Assembly (NCBI RefSeq): GCF_026341125.1
Contig: NZ_JAPEOR010000001.1
Coordinates: 558,001 to 622,000 of the forward strand
Length of the DNA: 64,000 bases
Direction: 5' to 3'
DNA from: Streptomyces sp. NBC_01142
Lineage (GTDB): Bacteria; Actinomycetota; Actinomycetes; Streptomycetales; Streptomycetaceae
Within the stretch, counting starts at the first letter, position 1, and every line of letters begins with the position of its first letter. This document shows positions 37,544 to 46,594 of this stretch, one piece after another. The notes beneath the pieces were generated by a model that did no database searches, was not told the origin of the DNA, and was given only the letters and a program-made list of their open reading frames with translations. A program made the position numbers and the translations under genes.

Positions 37544-40027
37544 GTGGCGGCTTTGGCACGGTGGCGCTATCGGCACCGGCTGGTGGTCCTGGTGTTGTGG
37601 GTGGGGGCGCTCTTCGGCCTGGGAGCCGCCGGCAGCACGGCAGGCACCAACTACTCGAACGTGTTCAGTCTTCCGAACACCGACTCCACACGGGCGTACG
37701 ACGTGATGGCGGACGCCTTCCCGGAGCAATCGGGCGACACCGACACAGTGGTGTGGCGGGTCTCCGAGGGTTCCGCGCGCGATGCGGCGGTGCGCGAACG
37801 GCTGGAGCCCGTGCTCAAGGAGATCGCGGGCATGAAGGGTGTCGGCGAGGTCGCGAGCCCGTACTCCGCGGCAGGCGCGGCACAGATCAGCAAGGACGGG
37901 CGGATCGCCTACGCCCGGGTCACCTTCGTCGAGCAGGCCAACGCCGTGCCGAAGAAGCTGGTCGAGGACGTCGTCGAGACCGCGCAGTCCGCGGAGCGTA
38001 GGGGTACCTCCCAGGCCGAAGGCAGCGGCGGAGGACTACAGATAGAACTCGGCGGACAGGCGATCACCCGCGTCCAGGAGCCGCCGACCGGCACGGCCGA
38101 GCTCGTCGGCATCGCGGCCGCGGCGGTCGTGCTCTTCCTCGCCTTCGGCTCGTTCTTCTCGATGCTGCTGCCGATTGTCGTGGCGGTCTTCGGCGTCGGC
38201 ACCGGAATGCTGTCGACCATGCTGCTGAGCCATGTGACAGATGTGCCCGAAGTGGCGCCGCTGCTGGGCTCCTTGATCGGCCTCGGCGTCGGCATCGACT
38301 ATGCGCTGTTCATCGTCACACGGCACCGCAAGGGCATTCTGCGGGGCGCCGCGCCCGAGGACGCGGCGATCACCGCGCTGAACACCTCCGGGCGTGCGGT
38401 GCTGTTCGCGGGCGGCACGGTGTGCATCGCCCTCGCCGGCATGCTCGTGATGAACATGCGCTTCCTCGACGGCGTGGTGATCGCGACCTCGCTGACGGTC
38501 GTCCTGAGCGTGCTGGCCGCGATCACCTTGCTGCCCGCGCTCCTCGGACTGCTCGGGCCGCGGGTGCTCAGTCGGCGGCAGCGTCGTCGGCTGGCCGCCG
38601 ACGGCCCGGAGCCGACGGAGTCGAGCGGCGCCGCCGCCCGCTTGTCGGCGTACGTACAGAAGCGGCCGAAGTCGACCGCGCTGGTCGCGGTCGTGGTGAT
38701 GGCGGCGCTCGCGATCCCGGTGCTGTCGCTGCGGCTCGGCGCGACCGACCAGGGCAACCACCGGGAGGACACCACCACCCGGCAGGCGTACGACCTGCTC
38801 GCCGAGGGCTTCGGGCCCGGCTTCAACGGGCCGCTGCAACTGGTCGCGCGGGACGCGGAACCGGCCGCTGTCGCGAAGCTGGTCGAGGTGGTGCGGGCGA
38901 CGGAGGGAGTGGCCCAGGCCGTCGCGCTGCCCTCGCCACCGGACTCCGGCGTCGCGGTGATCCAGGTCGTCCCGGCGACGTCACCGCAGTCCGAGGAGAC
39001 GGACCGGCTGATCGACCGGCTGCGCGACGAGGTGATCCCGCAGTCGGGCGAGCAGGTTCATGTCGGCGGAGTCACCGCGATCTTCAAGGACTTCGCGGCG
39101 GTGACGGGCGACCGGCTGCCGTACTTCATCGGGACGATCATCGCGCTGGGCTTCCTGCTGCTGCTGATCGCGTTCCGCTCGCTGGTCGTCCCGCTGACCG
39201 CCGCCCTGATGAACCTGATCGCGGCCGGGGCCTCCTTCGGCGTACTGGTCGCGATCTTCCAGTGGGGCTGGGGAGCGGAGGCGCTGGGCGTCGGCAAGGA
39301 GGGCCCGATCACTGCCTTCCTGCCGGTGATCATGCTGTCGCTGCTCTTCGGGCTCTCCATGGACTACCAGGTCTTCCTGGTCAGCCGGATGCACGAGGAA
39401 TGGGTGCATACGAAGGACAACGCGCGGGCGGTGCGGGTCGGCCTCGCCGAGACCAGCCGGGTCATCAACTGCGCGGCGCTCATCATGATCTGTGTCTTCA
39501 GCGCGTTCGTGCTGAGCGGCGACATGGAAGGCGCGATGGCGGGCATCGGGCTGGCGGCGGCAGTGGCGCTGGATGCGTTCATTCTGCTTACGGCTCTGGT
39601 GCCGGCGGCGATGCATCTGCTGGGGCGGTCCAACTGGTGGTTGCCGGCGGGGCTGGAGAAGCGGCTGCCGCATCTGGCGGTGGAGCCGCGGGAGGACGTG
39701 CCCGCGTCTGTGGTTCCCGGGCCGTCCGCCGGGCCGTCCGCCGGGCGGTCCCTCGGGTCGTCCGTCGTCCATGGCTTCGTCCGTACGGAGTCGGGCGAGC
39801 CGGTAGGGGACGTTGTCCTCACCCTCGCCTCGTCCGGGGGCCGTCAGGTCGACCGGGTGGAGTCGCTGGCCGACGGCTCGTACGTTCTGTCCGCTCCGGC
39901 CGGGGGCGCGTATCTGCTGGCGGCGACGTCGGGGCTCCGCGAGCCATGGGTCCGCAACATCACGGTCGGCGGCGACCCGCTGGTCCACGACGTGGTCCTG
40001 TCGGATTCCGCCGTGCACCAGCCATAG
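37544..40027 (+). CDS. MMPL-family transporter with C-terminal carboxypeptidase-regulatory-like domain
   Basis: 827 residues, RND/MMPL type: two six-helix halves each preceded by an outer loop. Typical blocks are LLGSLIGLGVGIDYALFIVT near residue 245 and VIMLSLLFGLSMDYQVFLVS near 600. Such proteins export lipids or hydrophobic compounds using proton flow. After a Pro/Ser linker, residues about 741-827 form an extra beta-sandwich-like domain (VHGFVRTESGEPVGDVVLTL, then ADGSYVLSAPAGGAYLLAA), resembling CarboxypepD_reg. The GTG follows AGGA. It ends six bases before the convergent TetR gene. Confidence 0.93.
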   Translation: MAALARWRYRHRLVVLVLWVGALFGLGAAGSTAGTNYSNVFSLPNTDSTRAYDVMADAFPEQSGDTDTVVWRVSEGSARDAAVRERLEPVLKEIAGMKGVGEVASPYSAAGAAQISKDGRIAYARVTFVEQANAVPKKLVEDVVETAQSAERRGTSQAEGSGGGLQIELGGQAITRVQEPPTGTAELVGIAAAAVVLFLAFGSFFSMLLPIVVAVFGVGTGMLSTMLLSHVTDVPEVAPLLGSLIGLGVGIDYALFIVTRHRKGILRGAAPEDAAITALNTSGRAVLFAGGTVCIALAGMLVMNMRFLDGVVIATSLTVVLSVLAAITLLPALLGLLGPRVLSRRQRRRLAADGPEPTESSGAAARLSAYVQKRPKSTALVAVVVMAALAIPVLSLRLGATDQGNHREDTTTRQAYDLLAEGFGPGFNGPLQLVARDAEPAAVAKLVEVVRATEGVAQAVALPSPPDSGVAVIQVVPATSPQSEETDRLIDRLRDEVIPQSGEQVHVGGVTAIFKDFAAVTGDRLPYFIGTIIALGFLLLLIAFRSLVVPLTAALMNLIAAGASFGVLVAIFQWGWGAEALGVGKEGPITAFLPVIMLSLLFGLSMDYQVFLVSRMHEEWVHTKDNARAVRVGLAETSRVINCAALIMICVFSAFVLSGDMEGAMAGIGLAAAVALDAFILLTALVPAAMHLLGRSNWWLPAGLEKRLPHLAVEPREDVPASVVPGPSAGPSAGRSLGSSVVHGFVRTESGEPVGDVVLTLASSGGRQVDRVESLADGSYVLSAPAGGAYLLAATSGLREPWVRNITVGGDPLVHDVVLSDSAVHQP

Positions 40028-40033
40028 CTCAGG

Positions 40034-40738
40034 TCAGGGCTTCTTGCGGGCGGCGACAGTCTCCGCCATCCCGGGCAGGAAGTCCGTGAACAGCTCATGG
40101 ACTTCGCGTACGAGCGGCCGCAGCACCCGGAACCGCGAGAGTGCGACCCCGCGCGTGGTGAGCCGGGCGCCGCGTTCGGCGAGGCGCCTGCTGCGCTCCC
40201 GGCCTTCCGAACGGTCGAAGACCCAGTACAGGACGAGTCCCATCTGGGACAGCCACATCAACTCGGGGAGGATGTCGGCAAGCTCGTCGGCGACCTTGGC
40301 TTTCGAGCCGGCCAGTACTTCCCGGTGGACGGCGATGGCCGCCTCGCGGGCGTGTTCCGACTCGGGGGAGAAGGGGCTGAGCGGGCTCTCCGGGTCGGCC
40401 GCGTTCTTGAAGAACTGGGCCGCGAACTCGTGGTACGGCGCGGCAATGTCCAGCCAGGCTCTCAGCACCCCGGCGAGCCGGGCCTCCAGGTCGGTCTCCC
40501 GGTCCAGGACCGGCCGGACCGCTGCCTGGTGTTCGGCGGCGATCCGGTCGTAGAAGCCCTGGACCAGGTGTTCCTTGGAGCTGTAGTAGTAGTACGCGTT
40601 CCCTACGGAGACCCCGGCCTCCTTGGCGATGGCCCGCATGGTCGTCTTGTCGTAACCGCGCTCCTGAAAGAGCCGGAGCGCGGTCTCGAGGATGAGCGTG
40701 CGGGTCTGCTCGCTCTTGGGGGCCTTCACTTCTGTCAC
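40034..40738 (-). CDS. TetR-family transcriptional regulator
   Basis: 234 residues. The helix-turn-helix lies at about 11-57 (ILETALRLFQERGYDKTTMR, then EAGVSVGNAYYYYSSKEHLV), followed by a ligand domain of about 175 residues. The GTG at 40738 is 11 bases after the DCC-protein stop, so it is the last gene of a three-gene operon whose promoter carries two TTGAAC-type palindromes. Autoregulation is likely. The convergent MMPL gene could be another target, by analogy with common TetR/MMPL pairs. Confidence 0.93.
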   Translation of the reverse strand: MTEVKAPKSEQTRTLILETALRLFQERGYDKTTMRAIAKEAGVSVGNAYYYYSSKEHLVQGFYDRIAAEHQAAVRPVLDRETDLEARLAGVLRAWLDIAAPYHEFAAQFFKNAADPESPLSPFSPESEHAREAAIAVHREVLAGSKAKVADELADILPELMWLSQMGLVLYWVFDRSEGRERSRRLAERGARLTTRGVALSRFRVLRPLVREVHELFTDFLPGMAETVAARKKP

Positions 40739-40749
40739 GGTGTCCGAGC

Positions 40750-41238
40750 CTAACCGGGGACGGAGCACTGGTCGTCGCAGGGCGTACCGACGGCCCCTCC
40801 TGGCTCCGCGCCCGTCACCGCGCCCGCGTCTGTCCCCGTCACCGCGCCCGTCCCCGTCCCCGTCCGCGCGCCCGCCCCGGTCGCCTCGCGGTACTTGGCC
40901 GCCGCGAGCATCGTGACGCGTACGAAGGGCGCGCCGGCCGGAGTGGCGAGCCAGTGGGCCTTGGGCCGGTGCTCGGCCAGGGCCCAGAGGCAGACGATCC
41001 AGGCGGCCTGCCCGGTGAAGATCTGGCCCTTGTCGCCGATGACGGTGATCTCCCGCATGGTCCGGGTGTGGTCGAGGCGCGGGTACCTGCGCCGCGCCTC
41101 GGCCGACCCGGCGGGCACCATGTCCAGCGGTACGAGCTGCCGCTGCCGCAGCAGCCAGCTCCGCAGGTGGACGCAGAGGGAGCACTCGGCGTCGTACAGG
41201 ACGGTCAGTCTGCGAACCGGGGTACCCATCGTGCTCAC
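40750..41238 (-). CDS. DCC-family thiol-disulfide oxidoreductase-like protein (DUF393)
   Basis: 162 residues. The hallmark D16-AE-C19-SL-C22 motif (LYDAECSLCVHLRSWL) places it in DUF393, a thioredoxin-like family. The C-terminal about 40 residues are a Thr/Gly/Ala repeat (GTGTGAVTGTDAGAVTGAEP) not part of the fold. The GTG at 41238 overlaps the upstream stop (GTGA); ATG 41229 in the same frame is an alternative. It is the middle gene of the membrane protein - DCC - TetR operon. Confidence 0.9.
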   Translation of the reverse strand: MSTMGTPVRRLTVLYDAECSLCVHLRSWLLRQRQLVPLDMVPAGSAEARRRYPRLDHTRTMREITVIGDKGQIFTGQAAWIVCLWALAEHRPKAHWLATPAGAPFVRVTMLAAAKYREATGAGARTGTGTGAVTGTDAGAVTGAEPGGAVGTPCDDQCSVPG

Positions 41239-41678
41239 GCCCCGGCGGGACCGGCGGCGGGTGCGGTCCACGGGCCCTGACCTGCCTGGCCCGTCCAGCC
41301 CTGCGGCGACACCGGCGGCACCTGCTCGCGCTCCATGACACCGCGCCGGCGGATCTTGTTGAGCACCCAGACGTTGCCGAGGTGCATCACGCCGAGGACG
41401 AGCAGGACGACACCGATCTTCACCGAGAGGGCCTCGAAGAGCCCGCGGGCGTTCTCGACGGCTTCCGCCGCCTTGAGGTAGAGCGCCACGAATCCGAGGT
41501 TGACCAGATAGAAGCCGACCACCAGAAGGTGGTTGACGGCGTCGGCGAGCTTGTCGTCCCCGTTCAGCACGCTGGCGATGAAGATGCGCCCGTTGCGGCT
41601 GAGCGTGCGAGCGACCCAGATGGTGAGTCCGACGCTGATCAGCAGGTAGACGGCGTACGCGACAACAGTGAGGTCCAT
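41235..41678 (-). CDS. Integral membrane protein in the TetR operon
   Basis: 147 residues, three hydrophobic helices (VVAYAVYLLISVGLTIWVAR, HLLVVGFYLVNLGFVALYLK and IGVVLLVLGVMHLGNVWVLN) and a Pro/Gly-rich C-terminal tail. I know this only as a conserved actinobacterial hypothetical membrane protein that travels with a DCC protein and a TetR regulator. GGAGGG precedes the ATG. The promoter region just upstream holds two TTGAAC(A/G)TGTTCAA palindromes. Confidence 0.9.
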   Translation of the reverse strand: MDLTVVAYAVYLLISVGLTIWVARTLSRNGRIFIASVLNGDDKLADAVNHLLVVGFYLVNLGFVALYLKAAEAVENARGLFEALSVKIGVVLLVLGVMHLGNVWVLNKIRRRGVMEREQVPPVSPQGWTGQAGQGPWTAPAAGPAGA

Positions 41679-41690
41679 GCCCCACCCTCC

Positions 41691-41704
41691 TTGAACGTGT
41701 TCAA
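41691..41704. promoter_or_regulatory. TetR-type operator copy 1
   Basis: TTGAACGTGTTCAA, an inverted repeat with one central mismatch, 12 bases upstream of the ATG at 41678, overlapping the leader. It is nearly identical to the second copy 45 bases away. Confidence 0.7.
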
Positions 41705-41735
41705 AAGGCTGGCAGGAATGAACCTGAACCTCTTT

Positions 41736-41749
41736 TTGAACATGTTCAA
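41736..41749. promoter_or_regulatory. TetR-type operator copy 2
   Basis: TTGAACATGTTCAA, a perfect 14-bp palindrome between the membrane protein gene and the divergent hydrolase gene. The 45-base spacing from copy 1 would allow two TetR dimers to close both promoters. Confidence 0.75.
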
Positions 41750-41803
41750 GCCGGATCGAAAACTGCCGGGCGCCGGGTCGGCCGACGGGCTAGGGTCTGC
41801 CGG

Positions 41804-42772
41804 GTGACGCTCTCCCATGACATGGCCGGTGACGGTCCCGCCGTCGTACTTCTGCACTCCTCGGTCTGCGACCGGCGGATGTGGGACCCGCAGTGGCAGG
41901 CCCTGGTGGACGCCGGATACCGGGTGATGCGCTGCGACTTCCGGGGGCACGGGCAGACACCCGCGGACGCGGGCGAGTACAGCGACGCCGAGGACGTACT
42001 GGAACTGCTGGACGAACTCGGCATCGAACGGGCGGCCCTGGTCGCCTCCTCCTTCGGCGGTCGCGTCGCGCTGGAGGCCGCGGCCCGCAGGCCGGACCGC
42101 GTGACGGCGCTGGCGCTGCTCTGCGCGGGCATGCCGGGTCATGAACCGAGCCCGGAACTGCGGACTTTCGGCGCGCGCGAGGATGCGTTCTTCGATGCCG
42201 GGGACCTGTCCGCCGCGGTCGAGCTCAACCTGGACACCTGGCTGGGACCGCACGCTGACGAGCGGGTCCGCGAGCAGGTCCGGGTGATGCAGCGCCATGC
42301 GTTCGAGATCCAACTGGCGGCGGACCAGGCGGCGGAAGCGGCTGCGGACGAGGCGGCCAATGCGTCCGAGGTGTCCGAGGTGTCCGAGGCGGCGGCGACA
42401 GCGGCGGTGTACGAAGCCTCCGAGGCTGCGGTGGCAGCGGCTGCGGAGGCGTCAGAGTCGCCCGCCGAGGAGCCGGAGTCCTCCGCGGCCGCGTCCGCTC
42501 CGCAGCCCGGCCTCGGTAAAATCGAGGCGCCCTGTCTCGCCGTCGGCGGCGCGCACGACGTCGCCGACTTCCGCCGGATCGCCGCCCGGCTGCCGCAGCT
42601 TCTCCCCGACGCCCGTCACATCGAACTCGACTGGGCCGGGCATCTGCCCTCCCTGGAACGTCCCGAGGAGACCACCGCACTGCTCCTCGGCTTCCTCGCC
42701 GAGCATCTCGGCGGCCGCGCCGCCCCGCGTGGCCAGGACGTGCTCGCGCCCTACGCGTCCCGGCGTATCTGA
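41804..42772 (+). CDS. Alpha/beta-hydrolase with Ala/Glu-rich insertion
   Basis: 322 residues. The fold is clear: HSSVCDRRMWDPQW oxyanion region, nucleophile S83 in VASSFGGRVAL (the usual first Gly of GxSxG is Ala), then GGAHDVADF and the His in WAGHLPSLERPEE. Between about residues 168 and 235 is a low-complexity stretch (AADQAAEAAADEAANASEVS and similar) where relatives have only a short lid. Starts with GTG, leader very short. The last 22 bases overlap the convergent DUF4132 gene. Substrate unknown. Confidence 0.9.
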   Translation: MTLSHDMAGDGPAVVLLHSSVCDRRMWDPQWQALVDAGYRVMRCDFRGHGQTPADAGEYSDAEDVLELLDELGIERAALVASSFGGRVALEAAARRPDRVTALALLCAGMPGHEPSPELRTFGAREDAFFDAGDLSAAVELNLDTWLGPHADERVREQVRVMQRHAFEIQLAADQAAEAAADEAANASEVSEVSEAAATAAVYEASEAAVAAAAEASESPAEEPESSAAASAPQPGLGKIEAPCLAVGGAHDVADFRRIAARLPQLLPDARHIELDWAGHLPSLERPEETTALLLGFLAEHLGGRAAPRGQDVLAPYASRRI

Positions 42773-45243
42773 GCGGTGATCGTGCGGTCGGTGATCTGCG
42801 CGTCGTCGGCCAGCAGGAACGCCTTCGACATGATCACCGACAGCAGTCCGCCGTCCTCCTCGAAGGGCAGAAAGACCCGCTCCCCGCTCCCGGCCGCCGT
42901 CGAACGGTCCACCACGATGCAGAGATACGCGTCGTTGGGCTCCATCAGGATGTTGCCCGAGCCGAGATGGATCTTGTACGCGCGGAGCTCACCGCGGACC
43001 CGCAGGAAGCGGTCCGTGAGCTCCACGCGGTCCGCGATCCGGGTCCGCGGCAGCAGCCGGGCCAGCGACTCCCTCCGTATCCGCGCCGGTTCGGTGAGCT
43101 CGCCGAACGCCCACTCCTTCCAGTACCCGTCGTACGCGCGGTCCGCCCCGCGGTCCGTCCACTGCGGATCCGCCCCGATCGAGGCCACCCCCACGAACAG
43201 GTCGACGTCCCGCATCGCCTCCGTCAGCACCGGCTGCGGTACGTCGACGAGGCCGGCCCGCTCCCACGGCCCGCGTGCCCCGCGCCGTCGCTCGAAGCGC
43301 ACCTGGTCCGTGGAGCACAGGGATGCCGTCCCGCGGTCCACCCCGGGCTGGTCCACCAGCTCGACATAGAACCTGGCCCGCCAGAACTCGCCCTCGGACG
43401 TCGGGACATCACCTGCCCGGGGCAGCTCCCGCACCATCTCCGCGGAGTACCCGTCGCTGAAGTACCCCAGGTGGTTGCCCAGCCAGCCGCGCTCCACCAT
43501 CAGGGCCTTCGCCTGGTTGTAGCGCAGGATGTGCCCGGCGAAGCGGTTGGAGTAGCTTCCGGTCTCCTCCTCGGCCGGGGTGAGCGGATAGACCTCCCGG
43601 AAGGCCTGCTTGAACGGCTGCCGCAGCTCGCGCCCGGCGAGCTCCTCGCGCCACGCCGCGATCTCCTCGGCGTCCGCGCGCACCGGATGCCAGAGCCGCA
43701 GCAGCGCTCCGTCGGTCACCGGGAGGGCCGTGCCGTCCGCCCCGGCCAGCGCCCAGCCGCCCGCCATACGCTCCGGCAGCCCCGCGGTCCACCGGCCACC
43801 GCCGTCGCGGCTCATTTCCCAGATCAGCGTGCGGGCCAGGGAGCCGGTCACCGCAGGGTCGATGTAGTACTGCTCCCAGTCCTCGGTCGCCCAGCGGGTG
43901 CCCGCCATCAGATGGTCCTCGAGCCGCATGCGCTCGACCGGCATCAGGGCGCGCAGTTGCTTCAAGGCGCCGCGGATCTCGGACAGTTGTGTGCCGAATT
44001 CGTCCCGGACCGCCTTCGGTGCGGACTTCAGGACCCGGCCCTGCGGGCCACGGAAGGAGAGCGCGGCCGCTCCCGACGCGGTGACCGAGAGGACCGCCGT
44101 GTAGTCCCCGAGCGCCTCTTCGCGCAGACCGCGCGGATCGAGGCCCACGGACGGCACGGTCCGCTCCCGGAGCATCGACGGGGTGAGCCCGCTGCGCTCG
44201 GCCACGGCCTGCAGGGAGGCGGCGATGCCCTTGACCACCGTGCGGTTACGGATCGTGCGCTGGAGCCGGCCGAGCCGGTCGACGGCCTGCTCGCCCTGCG
44301 CGCCGCCGAAGTCGCCGAGCACCGCGACCGCGGTGGTGGCCATCCTGACGCTGCGGCAGTAGCCGCCGGAACCCCCCCAGCCCGTACCGGCGTTGAGTGC
44401 CACCTCGCCCACGACCGGTACCACCCAGTCCGCCTCCAGGCCCGCGGCGGCCCACAGCAGCCCGCGCACCAGCCGGGTGCTGCCCTCGGCGGCGATCCCC
44501 GGCCACGCGTCGCCGGCCCACTGGGGCGCGGCGACCGGGTGCTCCGGCTGCGCGGCCATCCCCTCCAGCAGCGCCCGCACCGTCTCTGCCCCGCCCTCGG
44601 TGCGGTCCAGCAGCGCCGACGCCTCCTTGCGCCATCGCTTGGTGGCGCGCACCTTGTCCTGCCTCATGCAGTGCCACAGGAGTGCGTCGATGCCGGGAGC
44701 GGCGAGCAGCGTCGGGTGCGCGGCCCGCATCGCCGGTCCGTAGTCGTCGTGCGCGTCGAGCAGCTCGCCCGACAGCCCGGTGGTTTCGGGTCCGGTCCCG
44801 GCAAGCTCGTCGAGCCATTCGCGCAGCCACTCGGGGCGGTCCTCCGCCGACGGCAGCCATCTGCGCAGTGCCCGGACATGTCCGCGGTCGTACTCCCCGG
44901 CCGTGCGGGCAGCCGTCAACGCGAGCCGCACCAGCGGTACGTACTTGCGCAGCAGGGTGGTCAGGTCGACCTGTGCGTCGGCGCCGACGAGCCGCCCCAG
45001 CAGCTCGGCGGCCTGCGGTGCGGTCCATTCGAGCCGCTGTTCCGCCAGCCGGCCGAGCGCGTCCAGGGTGACGTCGTCGTCGCCGCTCCGGCACAGCCAG
45101 TCGTGGAACCACAGCGCGGCCCGACGCTGCTCGGGCTCGTCGAGCGACTCCAGCAGCTCCCGCACCGGCGGCCCCTCGCCCGTGCGCTCCCGCCACCCCG
45201 CCTCGTAGAGCCTGGCCTCCAGGCCGTCCGTCATCGCCGTCAT
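42751..45243 (-). CDS. DUF4132 domain protein
   Basis: 830 residues, mostly helical in the first half (RRWLPSAEDRPEWLREWLDE and similar repeats) with the DUF4132 core in the second (PAEEETGSYSNRFAGHILRY, then LGSGNILMEPNDAYLCIVVD and FLPFEEDGGLLSVIMSKAFL). No catalytic motif that I can name; in other bacteria the family includes the MolR-type proteins and often stands next to WGR-domain proteins. The ATG overlaps the MFS stop (ATGA), so it is translated with the transporter under the MarR-type operator. Confidence 0.88.
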   Translation of the reverse strand: MTAMTDGLEARLYEAGWRERTGEGPPVRELLESLDEPEQRRAALWFHDWLCRSGDDDVTLDALGRLAEQRLEWTAPQAAELLGRLVGADAQVDLTTLLRKYVPLVRLALTAARTAGEYDRGHVRALRRWLPSAEDRPEWLREWLDELAGTGPETTGLSGELLDAHDDYGPAMRAAHPTLLAAPGIDALLWHCMRQDKVRATKRWRKEASALLDRTEGGAETVRALLEGMAAQPEHPVAAPQWAGDAWPGIAAEGSTRLVRGLLWAAAGLEADWVVPVVGEVALNAGTGWGGSGGYCRSVRMATTAVAVLGDFGGAQGEQAVDRLGRLQRTIRNRTVVKGIAASLQAVAERSGLTPSMLRERTVPSVGLDPRGLREEALGDYTAVLSVTASGAAALSFRGPQGRVLKSAPKAVRDEFGTQLSEIRGALKQLRALMPVERMRLEDHLMAGTRWATEDWEQYYIDPAVTGSLARTLIWEMSRDGGGRWTAGLPERMAGGWALAGADGTALPVTDGALLRLWHPVRADAEEIAAWREELAGRELRQPFKQAFREVYPLTPAEEETGSYSNRFAGHILRYNQAKALMVERGWLGNHLGYFSDGYSAEMVRELPRAGDVPTSEGEFWRARFYVELVDQPGVDRGTASLCSTDQVRFERRRGARGPWERAGLVDVPQPVLTEAMRDVDLFVGVASIGADPQWTDRGADRAYDGYWKEWAFGELTEPARIRRESLARLLPRTRIADRVELTDRFLRVRGELRAYKIHLGSGNILMEPNDAYLCIVVDRSTAAGSGERVFLPFEEDGGLLSVIMSKAFLLADDAQITDRTITAQIRRDA

Positions 45244-46499
45244 CGTGCCGGTCCCCTCCCCGCGCTCAACCCCTCACGAAGGTACGGCCCGCCACTGACA
45301 TCGGGGTCGGCGGCCCCGAACCGGCGCACTCCCGGCACCGCGGCCGTGCCCAGGCAGGCCGCACCCACCACCACCGCGGCGACCGCGAGCGGCACCGCGG
45401 TGCCCCAGGCCGCGGCGGCCAGCGGCGCCAGCGCGTACCCGAGCGGCATCGCGCCGAGCGAGAGCAGCCAGTCGTACGACGTCACGCGGGCCAGCGCACC
45501 CGCCGGGATCGCCGTCTGGACCGCGGTGCCCCAGACCGGGGAGAGGAAGCCGAGGCCCGCCTGGGCGATCCCGTACGCCGCGATCGTCAGCGGAGCGGGC
45601 GCCGCGACGGCCAGCAGCCCGAGCGGCAGCGCATAGGTCGCAAGCCCCAGATTGGCCACGAGTACCGGCCGTTTCGGGCGGACCCGCCCGGCCACCAGCG
45701 AGCCGAGCAGCAGCCCGACCGCGCCCGTCTGGAGCAGAGCGACCCAGGCGCCCTGCCCGCCCATCTGCCGTACGGCAATGGCGGGTCCGAGGGTCATCAG
45801 CACGGCGGCCGCGCCGTTCCAGGCGGCGTGGCCGACGAGGCTGGTCCAGTACCAGTCGCGCGAGCGGACCTCGACCCAGCCCTCCTTGAGGTCGGCGAGC
45901 AGGGAACGGCGCGGAATGGGAACGTGCCGCACGCGAATCGCCACCAGCAGCAGGGCGCTCACCGCGAAGCTCGCCCCGTCGAGGACGAAGGCCCAGCCGG
46001 CCCCGACGGTGTAGATCAGCAGGCCGGCCAGTGCGGGTCCGCCGAGCCGGGCGGCGCTCTGCACGACCCCCATCAGGGCGTTGGCCTTTCGCAGCCCCTC
46101 CTTTCCCTCCACCGTGCCGGTGATCAGCGGCATGACGGTCGGCATCGCGAACGCCCCCGCTGCCCCGCCGACCGCCTCCGCGGCGGCAATGTGCCACAAC
46201 CGCGGCTCGCCGCCGAGGAGTTCGATGCCCACCAGGATCTGGGTGAGGCACCGTACGACATCGGTGGCGAGCGCGACCGTCCGGGCGTTGAACCGGTCCC
46301 CGACGACGCCGCCGAGCGGCAGCAGCAGGAGTTTGGGCACCATCGCGCAGCCCAGTACGAGCGCGAGAGCACCGGTCGAACCGGTGGCCTGGTACACGGC
46401 GAGGGCGAGGGCGGCGGGGATCGCCGCGTCGCCGAGGAGGGAGAGTGTGCGTCCGAGGAAGAGCAGCCTGAAGGAGCGCGTACGCAAGGGGTGCGGCAT
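45240..46499 (-). CDS. MFS transporter
   Basis: 419 residues, 12 hydrophobic helices, major facilitator type of the enterobactin-exporter-like or macrolide-efflux subgroup (FRLLFLGRTLSLLGDAAIPA at the start, LLLPLGGVVGDRFNARTV loop). The substrate is unknown. ATG 46499 is chosen; a TTG nine bases upstream would extend it. It is divergent from a MarR regulator, with a 39-base palindromic region immediately upstream, so MarR probably represses it. Overlaps the DUF4132 gene by four bases. Confidence 0.9.
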   Translation of the reverse strand: MPHPLRTRSFRLLFLGRTLSLLGDAAIPAALALAVYQATGSTGALALVLGCAMVPKLLLLPLGGVVGDRFNARTVALATDVVRCLTQILVGIELLGGEPRLWHIAAAEAVGGAAGAFAMPTVMPLITGTVEGKEGLRKANALMGVVQSAARLGGPALAGLLIYTVGAGWAFVLDGASFAVSALLLVAIRVRHVPIPRRSLLADLKEGWVEVRSRDWYWTSLVGHAAWNGAAAVLMTLGPAIAVRQMGGQGAWVALLQTGAVGLLLGSLVAGRVRPKRPVLVANLGLATYALPLGLLAVAAPAPLTIAAYGIAQAGLGFLSPVWGTAVQTAIPAGALARVTSYDWLLSLGAMPLGYALAPLAAAAWGTAVPLAVAAVVVGAACLGTAAVPGVRRFGAADPDVSGGPYLREGLSAGRGPAR

Positions 46500-46507
46500 G
46501 CCCGGCA

Positions 46508-46546
46508 ATATACTTCGGTGGCGAACTATTCGGCAACGAAATATAT
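46508..46546. promoter_or_regulatory. MarR-type operator between MFS and marR genes
   Basis: Imperfect 39-base palindrome bounded by ATATA and TATAT. It contains TTCGGTGGCGAA (46514-46525) and TTCGGCAACGAA (46529-46540), two short palindromes 15 bases apart. It sits nine bases from the MFS start and must cover that promoter. Confidence 0.7.
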
Positions 46547-46594
46547 CGGCCGGGCGGGCATAGGGACGGAAGGGCCCCGCGTACCATCGCCGCC

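Noticed and set aside
42967..45636. 889-codon plus-strand frame opposite the DUF4132 gene
   Set aside because: Codes for Arg/Pro/Gln-rich sequence without hydrophobic core or motif, while the minus strand matches DUF4132.
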